Source: Lachnospiraceae bacterium
Lineage (GTDB): Bacteria; Bacillota; Clostridia; Lachnospirales; Lachnospiraceae
Direction: 5' to 3'
DNA length: 64,000 bases
Assembly: GCA_021770755.1 (NCBI GenBank)
Contig: JAETQI010000002.1
Span: 62,001-126,000, forward strand
The position numbers and the translations under genes were made by a program. A model generated the notes under the pieces. It searched no databases and was not told the origin of the DNA. It worked only from the letters and a program-made list of their open reading frames with translations. Every line of letters begins with the position of its first letter. Positions within the stretch are counted from its first letter, which is position 1. Positions 1 to 8,690 of this stretch are shown one piece after another.

Positions 1-223
1 CTACCTCCGCCTGCGCGGACTGCAGCAGCGCCGTCTCATGATCCACCGGCGCGGCGGGCGGCAGCACTGCCGGAAGCGGCGCCTGCGCAGGATCCGCTCC
101 GGCTTCCGCAGGCAGAGCCGCTGCATCCACCTGTTCTGCCGCCCGTACCGGTGCCGGGCTCATCAGCATCATCGCCGCACAGACCGTGATCAAACCCGTT
201 TTCACAATACTACATCTCATCAT
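1..223 (-). CDS. Secreted protein, N-terminal fragment (runs off the left edge)
   Basis: An open frame on the minus strand starts at a double ATG (218-223) and continues past base 1, giving about 74 visible codons. It opens with a short basic segment and a hydrophobic stretch ending in a plausible signal-peptidase I site (PVRAAEQ), followed by a Pro/Ala/Glu-rich stretch with no recognisable domain. An AAAGGA ribosome site lies about 10 bases upstream. It lies 42 bases downstream of the membrane protein at 266-2104 on the same strand, in an A-rich spacer, so co-transcription is possible. The signal peptide is seen; the function is unknown. The low-complexity sequence after the signal suggests a linker before an exported domain outside the window. 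Confidence 0.55.
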   Translation of the reverse strand, partial: MMRCSIVKTGLITVCAAMMLMSPAPVRAAEQVDAAALPAEAGADPAQAPLPAVLPPAAPVDHETALLQSAQAEV

Positions 224-265
224 TCGTCTTCATTCCTTTCTTATTTCTATTTTTTCATTTTCTTC

Positions 266-2104
266 TTATCTCAATTCTTCCTGTTCAAGACTATCCTGGT
301 AACGCCTAAACCCCTCTTCCACAGATTCTCCCCGGAACGCGATCGGGATCTGCCGGGGAATGGATGGGAAATGGTCGTATCCGGTCCTGTCACCGCTCAC
401 CGGATAGTAAAACCGCACGCCGTCCACCTCATAGCTCTCCAGCGCATACTGACCGTACTCCTGCTGCCATACATACATCGGCTTTGCCGCCGCACTGCCG
501 CAGTACCGCACCAGCGATACCAGCTTGACTGCCGAGAATGCCCACAGCAAAACCATGCCAAGGACAGCCATCCTTCTTATCATATCTCTTTTTTGCCGAT
601 TGTGAAAGCATTTTATAAAAATATCACATAAAATATCAACGAGGATCCCCATCGTGATCATGACCACCAGCAGCACATACGCATAGCCGTAGCGCAGCAG
701 CGGCGCCGAGATCTGCCAGAACACATAGGAGGCGGTCACCGTGGCCAGCACAAGCATCTGGCCATTCCGGACGCGCTCTGCCTCCGCACCCCTGCGAATC
801 TGCCGCACCAGCAGTATGGCAGACAGCAGCAGGCAGAACAGATCCGCCAGAACGAGCAGTTTCCCAATCGCAGGCAGCGATCCCCGAAACCATCCGGGAA
901 ACCACTCCGATATGGGCAGCCCCACCAGCGCCGCATTGTTCAGTCCCCTGCCCCACGTCCTGATCTCCGCCGCGTCGAGCGCTGCCGCGGCGGCATCCAT
1001 CTTCCAGTCCACCGCAAACAGGTCAAGCGAGGGAAACGGATACAGCAGATAACCGGATATGAGCACCGTTCGTGCAAACCATGGCGCGATCGTCATGGCC
1101 CCCATCGCAAGATAGAGCCCGATATCCCGCCACCTCCGCTCTCTGACCAGCATCGAGAGCGGCTTTGCCAGCAGCAGCAGGATCAGCCCTGCCGTCAGTT
1201 TCAACGTCACACCGTACACGCCCGCCACGCACAGCAGTGCATACGGCGCAGCGCTCTCCTCCCTGCGCTCCAGCAGTTCGAGCCATTTGATCACGATAAA
1301 AAACACGACGCACATAATCGCATAATCCGATGCGGGCGACACGACATCGCTGTAGATGACCGTGAGATAATAAAACGCGCCAAGCCTCGCAAAATCTGTC
1401 ACCACTGTCTTCCGGTCTGTCTGCACGGGTCTGCTCTCTGATCGAGCAGGGGATTGATTTTCTCCTCTACTCGTGCGCGACCCGTGCACCGCACCGGCGG
1501 CATATTTCCTCTGCACGGGTCTGCGCATCAGAAGCGGCAGCACCTTCACCCAGAGCATTAGCGCCATAAACCCATTGACAGCATGGAGCGAATGCCCCGT
1601 CAAAAACTTCATGCTGTAGAGCGCCGACAGCGCAAAAACAGAACTGTTGTAGGCAAACCGCACATGGATATTGCCAAGTCCTTTCACGACACCGTACTCC
1701 TCGATCCACCGGATGCTCTGCGCATGATAGAGATCCGAGTCATAGTGCATATATCCCCGCGAGGTGCAGAAGCACCAGATCACGACGCTCCCCGCCATGA
1801 CGATCTTCCACGCGGTACTTTTGTCCGCCCACGCCTGTGACAGCAGCGCCGCGATCTGGCGTCTTTCTGCCGCCGCCACCGCAAGGCACGCTGCCGCGAG
1901 CAAAAGATTTGCGGCGGCGCCCACCTTATAAAACAGACTAAAGACCTGCGCGTACACCGTGACCGCCATAAGCCCCATCGCCACGATGCAGCCGACATCC
2001 CGCACGCGGTATCCCACGATCCTGCGCACCAGCGCACACAGCCCAAAACCGGTCAGAAAAGTAGTCGCTGCGATATACAGCCATACAAACAATACAGAAA
2101 CCAT
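266..2104 (-). CDS. Multi-pass membrane protein, probable GT-C-type glycosyltransferase-like
   Basis: A 612-residue integral membrane protein with about a dozen hydrophobic segments and a soluble C-terminal tail. An acidic/aromatic cluster (HYDSDLYHAQ) sits in an early loop, where GT-C glycosyltransferases carry their catalytic acids. It resembles a clostridial/spirochaetal membrane family I remember as LIC_10190-like, but this is recall, not a search. The frame can be extended 11 codons upstream to a TTG, but the ATG at 2104 has a GGGAGGG site 5 bases upstream and is preferred. A hydrophilic segment (about residues 200-240) is encoded between two 15-bp direct repeats and looks inserted. It is divergent from the acyltransferase at 2246. 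A role in assembling or modifying surface glycan outside the membrane is inferred from context only. Confidence 0.7.
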   Translation of the reverse strand: MVSVLFVWLYIAATTFLTGFGLCALVRRIVGYRVRDVGCIVAMGLMAVTVYAQVFSLFYKVGAAANLLLAAACLAVAAAERRQIAALLSQAWADKSTAWKIVMAGSVVIWCFCTSRGYMHYDSDLYHAQSIRWIEEYGVVKGLGNIHVRFAYNSSVFALSALYSMKFLTGHSLHAVNGFMALMLWVKVLPLLMRRPVQRKYAAGAVHGSRTSRGENQSPARSESRPVQTDRKTVVTDFARLGAFYYLTVIYSDVVSPASDYAIMCVVFFIVIKWLELLERREESAAPYALLCVAGVYGVTLKLTAGLILLLLAKPLSMLVRERRWRDIGLYLAMGAMTIAPWFARTVLISGYLLYPFPSLDLFAVDWKMDAAAAALDAAEIRTWGRGLNNAALVGLPISEWFPGWFRGSLPAIGKLLVLADLFCLLLSAILLVRQIRRGAEAERVRNGQMLVLATVTASYVFWQISAPLLRYGYAYVLLVVMITMGILVDILCDIFIKCFHNRQKRDMIRRMAVLGMVLLWAFSAVKLVSLVRYCGSAAAKPMYVWQQEYGQYALESYEVDGVRFYYPVSGDRTGYDHFPSIPRQIPIAFRGESVEEGFRRYQDSLEQEELR

Positions 2105-2159
2105 TTTACCCTCCCAAGGTATGTAGCAGACTCTCAAAGTCTTAATAATCTATAAATTT

Positions 2160-2188
2160 CTTTATAAACAGGAAAAACGTGGTATACT
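2160..2188 (+). promoter_or_regulatory. Probable sigma-A promoter of the acyltransferase gene
   Basis: A TATACT -10 box (2183-2188) is preceded by TGG, making it an extended -10. A weak -35 (TTTATA, 2161-2166) lies 16 bases upstream. The predicted transcript start near 2195 leaves a leader of about 50 bases before the ATG at 2246. Confidence 0.5.
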
Positions 2189-2245
2189 AACATTGTAACT
2201 TACGGATCCGGCTGTCCGAAGGCGGCTGTCACACAGGAGGCATTC

Positions 2246-3379
2246 ATGAACCAGAAATTAAGATCGCTGGACATCCTGAAAGGGATCGCCGTCATCATGA
2301 TCATCATCGTCCACAACCGGCATTTCATCATGCAGGATCTGTCAGGGCTGCGGCAGCTCATCAATTTCGGTCAGATGGGCTGCCAGCTCTTCTTTTTTAC
2401 ATCGGGTTATTCCCTCTGCTATTCATGGGAGCACATGCCTCCCTCCAAAAACAGGTTCTTTTGCTTTATCCTGCGGCGCTACCTGCGGCTCGCGCCGGGT
2501 TTTCTGATCTTCATGGTTTTTAATCTGATACTGAACATACTGCTGATAGATGTCCTGAACCTTTCGCCCGGATTTGTGATGAACAGGGATCCGCGCGCCA
2601 TACTCGCCAATGTATTGTTCCTGCACGGGCTTTATCCAGATGCAATCAATAGTGTATTCCCGGGCGGCTGGTATATCGGAACCGCCTTTCTGCTCTACGT
2701 CACATTCCCGGTTCTGTACACTGTGTTTCAGAAACTTGGCAGGATCCATCCCGCGTGCATGGCAGGCATTCCCGCACTGCTGCTGTTGCTGAACATGCCG
2801 CTTGTGCGCTGGATCGCCAGCGCGTCGGGCGGGGAGCTGTTCATCGGCAACAATACTTTCCTGTACTACCTTTTCACCAATCAGCTCCCCTGCTTTAGCC
2901 TCGGGCTCCTGCTGTATTTCCAGAATGCGAAGAGGCGCTTGCGCTTCCCCGCTGCGGCGCACGCCACGCTTTTTGCCGTCTTTGCCGCTTCCTGCATCGC
3001 GCTGTACCTGGATGAGCCGGCGCCGATCTTCTACACGGTGCTCCCATCGCTTGCCGGTCTGGCTGTATATAGCCTTGCCGCCGTGATGATCCGCATCGAA
3101 ACGGACGGCAGCAAAAGTGCCCGTGTGCGCACCTCCCCCGTCAGCCGCTTTCTGGCAGACTGCGGTCGGAATTCATACGGGATGTACCTCGTGCACTCCC
3201 TGGTAAGCTGGTATGGCATGAAAGCACTGACCGCCCTGCTCACACAGCACGGCAGGACTTACAATGACCTGCTGCTGTACGGACTGGTGCTTGTGCCCTC
3301 TGTCCTGATCATATACGCGCTGGGACGGCGTGTGGAAAAGGCGCTCACCCGGATCGACCACAGACTGCGGCGGGACTGA
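2246..3379 (+). CDS. Acyltransferase 3 family membrane protein
   Basis: A 377-residue membrane O-acyltransferase of the Acyltransferase 3 (OafA/NodX/WecH) family. These use acyl-CoA, usually acetyl-CoA, to acylate sugar hydroxyls during surface polysaccharide assembly. The N-terminus has the family signature LRSLDILKGIAVIMIIIVHN, including the conserved His, followed by FTSGYSLC. About ten hydrophobic helices follow, and the last conserved block is NSYGMYLVHS near residue 312. An AGGAGG site lies 7 bases before the ATG. It is one of few plus-strand genes here and ends one base from the convergent asnB-like gene at 3381, with no terminator between them. The exact sugar and acyl group cannot be told. 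Confidence 0.85.
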   Translation: MNQKLRSLDILKGIAVIMIIIVHNRHFIMQDLSGLRQLINFGQMGCQLFFFTSGYSLCYSWEHMPPSKNRFFCFILRRYLRLAPGFLIFMVFNLILNILLIDVLNLSPGFVMNRDPRAILANVLFLHGLYPDAINSVFPGGWYIGTAFLLYVTFPVLYTVFQKLGRIHPACMAGIPALLLLLNMPLVRWIASASGGELFIGNNTFLYYLFTNQLPCFSLGLLLYFQNAKRRLRFPAAAHATLFAVFAASCIALYLDEPAPIFYTVLPSLAGLAVYSLAAVMIRIETDGSKSARVRTSPVSRFLADCGRNSYGMYLVHSLVSWYGMKALTALLTQHGRTYNDLLLYGLVLVPSVLIIYALGRRVEKALTRIDHRLRRD

Positions 3380-3380
3380 C

Positions 3381-5255
3381 TTATTCCCCGCACATCCAGC
3401 TCTGAAACATCAGAATATACCATATCTGTATCCGCCAGTTTCCGTTCTCGATAAAATCTCTCCAGATCCGCGCTACCGCGTCGGCATTTAAGATCCCCTG
3501 CTGTCTGATCAGGCTGTCATCCAGCAGCGACTCCGCCCACCCGCGCAGTCCGGGTTCCCGAAGCCACTGTGTGACCGGGATCGAGAAGCCTTTTTTGGGT
3601 CTGTCCATCATCTCTCTTGGAACGTATCTGTACAGCACATCCTTTAAGACCAGCTTTCCATCCGTTCCCTGTTTCTTGTACGCCATCGGTATCGTCCATG
3701 CAAACTCGACGACATCCTTATCCAGCATCGGCACCCGCGTCTCCAGCGATACCGCCATGGCAGCGCGGTCAACCTTGACCAGAATGTCATCCGGGTGGTA
3801 GACCTCCATGTCCATCAGCATGATACTGTTCTGCGGATCCCGCAGCGCCCCGTAAGGATAACTGTTGTGCTTGTACGGGTACGCGGAGGTCTCCAGTGCG
3901 ATCCGGAGATTCGACGCCTCCTGCGCATTGGACAACTCATACAGATGTTCCGGGCTTTTCGCCCCAAGCAGATATGCCTTTGTCTGCAGGATCTGGTTAT
4001 TCCGGATCAGGGGATTGCCAACCAGCAGGCTGCTGGCAAGCCTGCGGATCCCGTATGGGCAGCGCCTCATCTTGCCCCAGATCCTGCCGATCGAATCGTA
4101 GGACGTATATCCGCAGAACAGCTCGTCCCCCCCGTCGCCGCTTAGGGAGACCGTGACATATTCCCTCGTCATCCTGCTCACCAGATAGGTCGGTATCTGG
4201 GAGGAGTCCGCAAACGGTTCCCCGAAGATCCCGGCAAGCTTTGGGATCACCTCCCTGGCATCATCCGCCGTGATGTAGAGTTCCGTGTGTTCTGTCCCCA
4301 GGTGCCGGGCGATCTCCTTTGCATAAACCGCCTCGTTGTATGCGGGATCGTCCATCCCGATCGTGAAGCTTCTGACCTTCTGCGCCGACTGCGCCTGCAT
4401 CAGCGCCACGACTGTGCTGCTGTCGATCCCTGCCGACAGGAATGCGCCGACCGGCACGTCCGCGACCATCTGTTCTCTTATAGAAGCTTTCAGAAGACGT
4501 TCCAGCTCATCCGCCGCCTCCTGTCTGCTCCCCTGGAACGGGTGCGCCTGACCGTATACCGCCGCCTCCCGCACTGACCAGTACGCGCTGATCCTCGGTT
4601 CCCTGTACGGTGCGTCAAGCTCGAGCATACACCCCGCATCGAGCTTGCAGATATCCTTATAGACCGAGTAGGGCGCCGGAATGTATCCGTGTATGAAATA
4701 TAACTGCAGCACCTTCTCGTCGACCGGATTGTCAAATCCGTCCAGCGCACGGATGCTTGCGATGTCCGAGGCAAAGGCGAAGTGTCCGTTTACAAACCCG
4801 TAGTACAGCGGCTTCTCGCCGATCCTGTCCCGGATGAGCGTCAGCCTTTTGGTCTGATCGTCAAAGAGCGCGATGGCGAACATCCCCTTGCAGTGCCTGA
4901 TGGTCTCCTGCACACCGTACGCCTCGATCGCCTCGACCAGCACTTCCGTGTCGGAAGTACCGCGAAAAGCCGTGACTTTCTTTTCTTTGAGCAGCTTGTC
5001 CCGAAGCCTGCGGTAATTGTAGATCTCTCCGTTGAACACACATACGTATCTGCCGGATGCCGAGCGCATCGGCTGTGCGCCGTTTTCAGACAGATCCACG
5101 ATCGAGAGCCGGCGGTGTCCCAGCACGACACTGGCATCACTGCTCGCCCAGACGCCGCCGCCATCGGGCCCCCTGTGGTACATACGCCGGTTCATCTTCT
5201 CGATATTTTCCCTCCAGTTCACAGGATTGCCGCAAAAACCTGCTATTCCACACAT
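3381..5255 (-). CDS. asnB: Class B asparagine synthetase-like amidotransferase, copy 1
   Basis: A 624-residue glutamine-hydrolysing asparagine synthase family protein. Residues 1-200 form the Ntn glutaminase domain: Cys2 in MCGIAGF is the nucleophile, followed by HRGPD, RRLSI and FNGEIYN. Residues 240-624 form the ATP-pyrophosphatase domain with PP-loop SAGIDSS (274-280), where the usual second Gly-Gly is Ala-Gly. LSGDGGDELFCGY and RPKKGF are conserved. Within polysaccharide loci such enzymes often amidate uronic-acid carboxyls (WbpS-type) rather than aspartate. That is inferred here, supported by the UDP-GalNAcA genes at 29037 and 32069 and two more copies at 8691 and 24054. It is a single-gene unit with its own predicted promoter at 5305-5334. 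Confidence 0.88.
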   Translation of the reverse strand: MCGIAGFCGNPVNWRENIEKMNRRMYHRGPDGGGVWASSDASVVLGHRRLSIVDLSENGAQPMRSASGRYVCVFNGEIYNYRRLRDKLLKEKKVTAFRGTSDTEVLVEAIEAYGVQETIRHCKGMFAIALFDDQTKRLTLIRDRIGEKPLYYGFVNGHFAFASDIASIRALDGFDNPVDEKVLQLYFIHGYIPAPYSVYKDICKLDAGCMLELDAPYREPRISAYWSVREAAVYGQAHPFQGSRQEAADELERLLKASIREQMVADVPVGAFLSAGIDSSTVVALMQAQSAQKVRSFTIGMDDPAYNEAVYAKEIARHLGTEHTELYITADDAREVIPKLAGIFGEPFADSSQIPTYLVSRMTREYVTVSLSGDGGDELFCGYTSYDSIGRIWGKMRRCPYGIRRLASSLLVGNPLIRNNQILQTKAYLLGAKSPEHLYELSNAQEASNLRIALETSAYPYKHNSYPYGALRDPQNSIMLMDMEVYHPDDILVKVDRAAMAVSLETRVPMLDKDVVEFAWTIPMAYKKQGTDGKLVLKDVLYRYVPREMMDRPKKGFSIPVTQWLREPGLRGWAESLLDDSLIRQQGILNADAVARIWRDFIENGNWRIQIWYILMFQSWMCGE

Positions 5256-5304
5256 ATCCCTACCTCATTCCCGTATGATCCACAGCATGGATCACCAAAT
5301 TTCT

Positions 5305-5334
5305 TCTATAGATAATACCATAATTTTTTTCCAA
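5305..5334 (-). promoter_or_regulatory. Possible promoter of asnB-like copy 1
   Basis: On the minus strand TTGGAA (5329-5334) is followed after 18 bases by TATAGA (5305-5310). An overlapping extended -10 (TGG-TATTAT, 5312-5320) is an alternative. The start codon is at 5255, so the leader would be about 45 bases. It includes a small dyad, GATCCA/TGGATC, at 5277-5293. Confidence 0.4.
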
Positions 5335-5392
5335 TTCCTAGTATATGTAAAAAAAAATAGCATATTCCGTCAAATACAAGCGCGCACAGACA

Positions 5393-5421
5393 TTGACATC
5401 GATTTGCAGGATTGATAGAAT
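5393..5421 (+). promoter_or_regulatory. Strong sigma-A promoter of the hybrid sensor kinase
   Basis: A perfect TTGACA -35 (5393-5398), a 17-base spacer, and a TAGAAT -10 (5416-5421) preceded by TGA, which makes an extended -10. The expected start site is near 5428, about 50 bases before the ATG at 5478. Confidence 0.75.
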
Positions 5422-5477
5422 AGAAAGTATGAGCATTACGAAATATGAATCAAACAGAATTCATGGGAGGTTTTCAC

Positions 5478-8400
5478 ATGTACCATTGTCATATAAACTT
5501 CTTTTTTCTCGGCAGTCATCGCGGACTGTTTAAACAGATCGAGGCATTGCCTCCGTTAGAGCATTTTACGCATGAGTACTTTGAGAGCAGGACGCCATAT
5601 GAAACAATGATCTCGAAAGCGGATGTCATCCTTACAGACCTTCATGACATGGATGCCGCGGCGACGATGCAGACACTGCTTGCCGGCAAAAGGCATGACG
5701 CAGAGCTGATCGTACTTGCAGACAAGGAGCAGATCGCCGTCCTCGACGGTCTTGCGGACTGCATGTCGTCGATCTATGACATCTGGACACTTCCACTGTC
5801 TGACGCGGAACTGAAATTTCATTTTATAAAGTGGCAGCAGCATTACAAGATGCGCAAGGACTACTGGCAGACGAACCAGTATCTCGAAGCCACCATCAAC
5901 AGCGTGCCCAACCTGATCTGGTACAAGACCAAGGACGGCATCCACGAGAAGGTCAACGACAGCTTCTGCATCACTGTCAACAAGACCAAAGCCCAGGTGG
6001 AGGGGCGGGGACACGCGTATATCTGGGATGTCGAGGCTGACGATCCTTCCTGCATCGAGTCAGAGCGCGAAGTCATGACACAGCGAAAGACCTGTATCTC
6101 CGAGGAGACGGTCCTGACCAGGGACGGGACAAGGCTGCTCACCACATACAAGTCCCCGCTGTACGATCTGGACGGAAGCGTCATGGGAACGGTGGGCGTC
6201 GGCATCGACATCACAATGGAGAACGAGTATAAGCAGCAGCTCATCTCCAAGACAAAGACGCTCGAGATGCTGTTCACCACGATGGACTGCGGCGTCCTGT
6301 GCCACTCTGTCGACGGCTCCAGGATCCTTAGCGTGAACAGTGCCGCGCTCAGGATCCTGGGCTATGAGACACAGGAGGATCTCATGAACGCCGGTTTTGA
6401 CATGATCGCCTCGTCCGTAGTCGCCGAGGACCGCAAGAACCTCCGCGAGAGTATCCTCTCCCTGCAGAACGAGGGCGACAGCGTCAATGTCGCATACCGC
6501 GTGCGGCATGACAACGGAGACCTGCTGCACATCATGGGAAATATCAAACTCATGCAGGAAAACGGGGAATTGTTCTATCAGCGCTTCCTCCTCGACTGCA
6601 CGACGCAGCGGCTTCATGAGGAGGCTGAGCGGCAGGAAAGCGAAAAACGCCAGTTGGAGCTGGTCCATGCGCTGAGTATCGATTACAATCTCGTCTGCTT
6701 CTTTGATCTGGACACGGGAAAGGGCAATGCCCTGCGGATCAACGAGTGCAAATACAAGATACTCGACGAGCTTTTTGCAGGTGAACTGAACATGGAAGAC
6801 AATCTCACCCGCTACATAGACAGATGCGTTTACGAGGAAGATAAAGAAATGATGCGGCAGGCACTCTCGCGCGAAAACCTGATGAAGCGGCTTGCCGAGA
6901 AGAAGACCTATTTCGTCAATTACCGCACCAACTGCAACAATGAGCTGCGCTATTTCCAGATGAAGGCCGTCTGCGCCGGAGACTGGAGCCAGTACTGCGG
7001 GATCGTCCTCGGTTTCCACAGCATCGACGAGGAGATCCGCAGCGAGATGGAGAAGAATACCATCCTGGAGGACGCGCTGATCCAGGCAAACCGTGCCAAC
7101 AAGGCAAAGAGCGTATTTCTCTCGAACATGTCGCACGATATCCGCACGCCGATGAACGCGATCATCGGCTTTACGACACTGGCGCTCAGCCGCATCGAGC
7201 ACACCGACCAGGTGGAGGGATACCTCAAGAAGATCATGACCTCCGGGAACCATCTGCTGAACCTGATCAACAACGTGCTGGATATGAGCCACATCGAGAG
7301 CGGCAAGATGCAGCTCTCGGAACAGCTCTGCAGCCTCCCGGAGATCCTGCACGGACTGCGCAATATCATACAGGCGGATATCCACTCCAAGCAGCTTGAG
7401 CTGTACATGGACGCCATCGACGTGCAGAATGAAAACATCTACTGTGACCGGCTGCGTCTGAACCAGGTGCTGCTAAACCTGTTGAACAACGCCATCAAAT
7501 ACACGACCGCCGGCGGGATCGTCAGCATCAAAGTCACGGAGAAGGCTGTGGCGCAGGAGGGCTACGCCACCTACGAATTCCAGGTCAAGGACACCGGCAT
7601 CGGCATGAGCGAGGAGTTCGTCTCCCACATCTTCGAGCCGTTTGAGCGCGAGCGCAACTCCACCATCAGCGGCATACAGGGTACGGGGCTTGGCATGGCG
7701 ATCACAAAGAACATCGTGACGATGATGAACGGAACGATCAGTGTCATCAGCAAACCAAACGTCGGCTCCGAATTCACCGTCTCCTTCACCTTCCGCGTCA
7801 GCTCGGAAGCGAAGGTGTCTCCGCTGATCCCGCAGCTACAGGGATGCCGCGCCCTTGTCGTGGACGACGATTTCAACACCTGCGACAGCGTATCCTACAT
7901 GCTGCAGCAGATCGGCATGCGCGCAGAGTGGACCCTGTCAGGAAAGGAGGCCGTACTGCGCACGCACCAGGCCGTCACCCGCAAGGACTTCTACTCCGTG
8001 TACATCATCGACTGGCTGCTTCCCGACATGAACGGTGTCGAGGTCGCGCGCCGCATCCAGAAGGAGACCGGCGGAAACGTGCCGATCATCGTGCTGACTG
8101 CCTACAACTGGGAGGATATCGAGGACGAGGCAAAGGAGGCGGGCGTCACCGCTTTCTGCAGCAAACCGCTGTTCCTGTCCGAGCTTAGGGAATGCCTGCA
8201 TTCCATCACAAACGCTGACCATGAGCCGAAATCAGACAGTCTCATCGAGTCTGTACCGTTTCACGCAGAACGCCTTCTGCTGGTGGAGGATAATGAGCTC
8301 AATCAGGAGATCGCCATGGAAATCCTGCAGGAAGCAGGGTTCTCTGTCGAAGTCGCAAACAACGGCCAGTTGGCAGTCGACAAACTGAAAGCTTCCGAGC

Positions 8401-8642
8401 CGGGATATTACCAGCTCATCCTGATGGATGTCCAGATGCCTGTCATGAACGGCTATGAGGCAACCCGGGCGATCCGAAAGCTCGAGGATTCACGGCTTGC
8501 CGCGATCCCTATCATCGCCATGACCGCCAACGCATTTGACGAGGACAAACAGGAAGCCCTAAAGAGCGGCATGAACGGCCACATCGCCAAGCCGATCAAC
8601 ATCGACAATCTGATCAGCACCTTAAAGCGTGTGCTGCACTAA
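5478..8642 (+). CDS. Hybrid sensor histidine kinase with two receiver domains
   Basis: A 1054-residue two-component hybrid kinase with no obvious membrane segment, so probably cytosolic. Order: residues 1-125, an alpha/beta domain resembling a degenerate receiver (DVILTDLHDMD); about 135-260, a PAS domain (NLIWYKTKDGIHEKVNDSFC); about 270-390, a second PAS; a third sensor-like region to about 530; HisKA with His553 in SHDIRTPMN; HATPase_c with NNAIKY, DTGIGM and GTGLGM; receiver 1 with Asp845 (IIDWLLPDMNG); receiver 2 with Asp984 (LILMDVQMP). No Hpt or DNA-binding output domain is present, so phosphate must pass to another protein. The start chosen has GGGAGG 7 bases upstream; an upstream ATG at 5445 lacks a ribosome site. 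It has its own promoter and terminator in the middle of the glycan genes. Confidence 0.9.
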   Translation: MYHCHINFFFLGSHRGLFKQIEALPPLEHFTHEYFESRTPYETMISKADVILTDLHDMDAAATMQTLLAGKRHDAELIVLADKEQIAVLDGLADCMSSIYDIWTLPLSDAELKFHFIKWQQHYKMRKDYWQTNQYLEATINSVPNLIWYKTKDGIHEKVNDSFCITVNKTKAQVEGRGHAYIWDVEADDPSCIESEREVMTQRKTCISEETVLTRDGTRLLTTYKSPLYDLDGSVMGTVGVGIDITMENEYKQQLISKTKTLEMLFTTMDCGVLCHSVDGSRILSVNSAALRILGYETQEDLMNAGFDMIASSVVAEDRKNLRESILSLQNEGDSVNVAYRVRHDNGDLLHIMGNIKLMQENGELFYQRFLLDCTTQRLHEEAERQESEKRQLELVHALSIDYNLVCFFDLDTGKGNALRINECKYKILDELFAGELNMEDNLTRYIDRCVYEEDKEMMRQALSRENLMKRLAEKKTYFVNYRTNCNNELRYFQMKAVCAGDWSQYCGIVLGFHSIDEEIRSEMEKNTILEDALIQANRANKAKSVFLSNMSHDIRTPMNAIIGFTTLALSRIEHTDQVEGYLKKIMTSGNHLLNLINNVLDMSHIESGKMQLSEQLCSLPEILHGLRNIIQADIHSKQLELYMDAIDVQNENIYCDRLRLNQVLLNLLNNAIKYTTAGGIVSIKVTEKAVAQEGYATYEFQVKDTGIGMSEEFVSHIFEPFERERNSTISGIQGTGLGMAITKNIVTMMNGTISVISKPNVGSEFTVSFTFRVSSEAKVSPLIPQLQGCRALVVDDDFNTCDSVSYMLQQIGMRAEWTLSGKEAVLRTHQAVTRKDFYSVYIIDWLLPDMNGVEVARRIQKETGGNVPIIVLTAYNWEDIEDEAKEAGVTAFCSKPLFLSELRECLHSITNADHEPKSDSLIESVPFHAERLLLVEDNELNQEIAMEILQEAGFSVEVANNGQLAVDKLKASEPGYYQLILMDVQMPVMNGYEATRAIRKLEDSRLAAIPIIAMTANAFDEDKQEALKSGMNGHIAKPINIDNLISTLKRVLH

Positions 8643-8668
8643 AAAAGAGGGGAAAACCCCTCTTTTTT
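8641..8668. terminator. Bidirectional intrinsic terminator
   Basis: A perfect 12-bp stem with an AAAA loop: A6-GAGGGG paired with CCCCTC-T6. It starts inside the stop codon of the hybrid kinase. Because the A-tract and T-tract are symmetrical, it can also terminate the leftward asnB-like transcript that ends at 8691. Confidence 0.92.
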
Positions 8669-8690
8669 ATGCACAGACCCATGCACAAAG

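Noticed and set aside
6060..7385. A 441-codon minus-strand frame inside the hybrid kinase gene.
   Set aside because: It is antisense to conserved PAS and HisKA sequence, without a ribosome site or recognisable domain.
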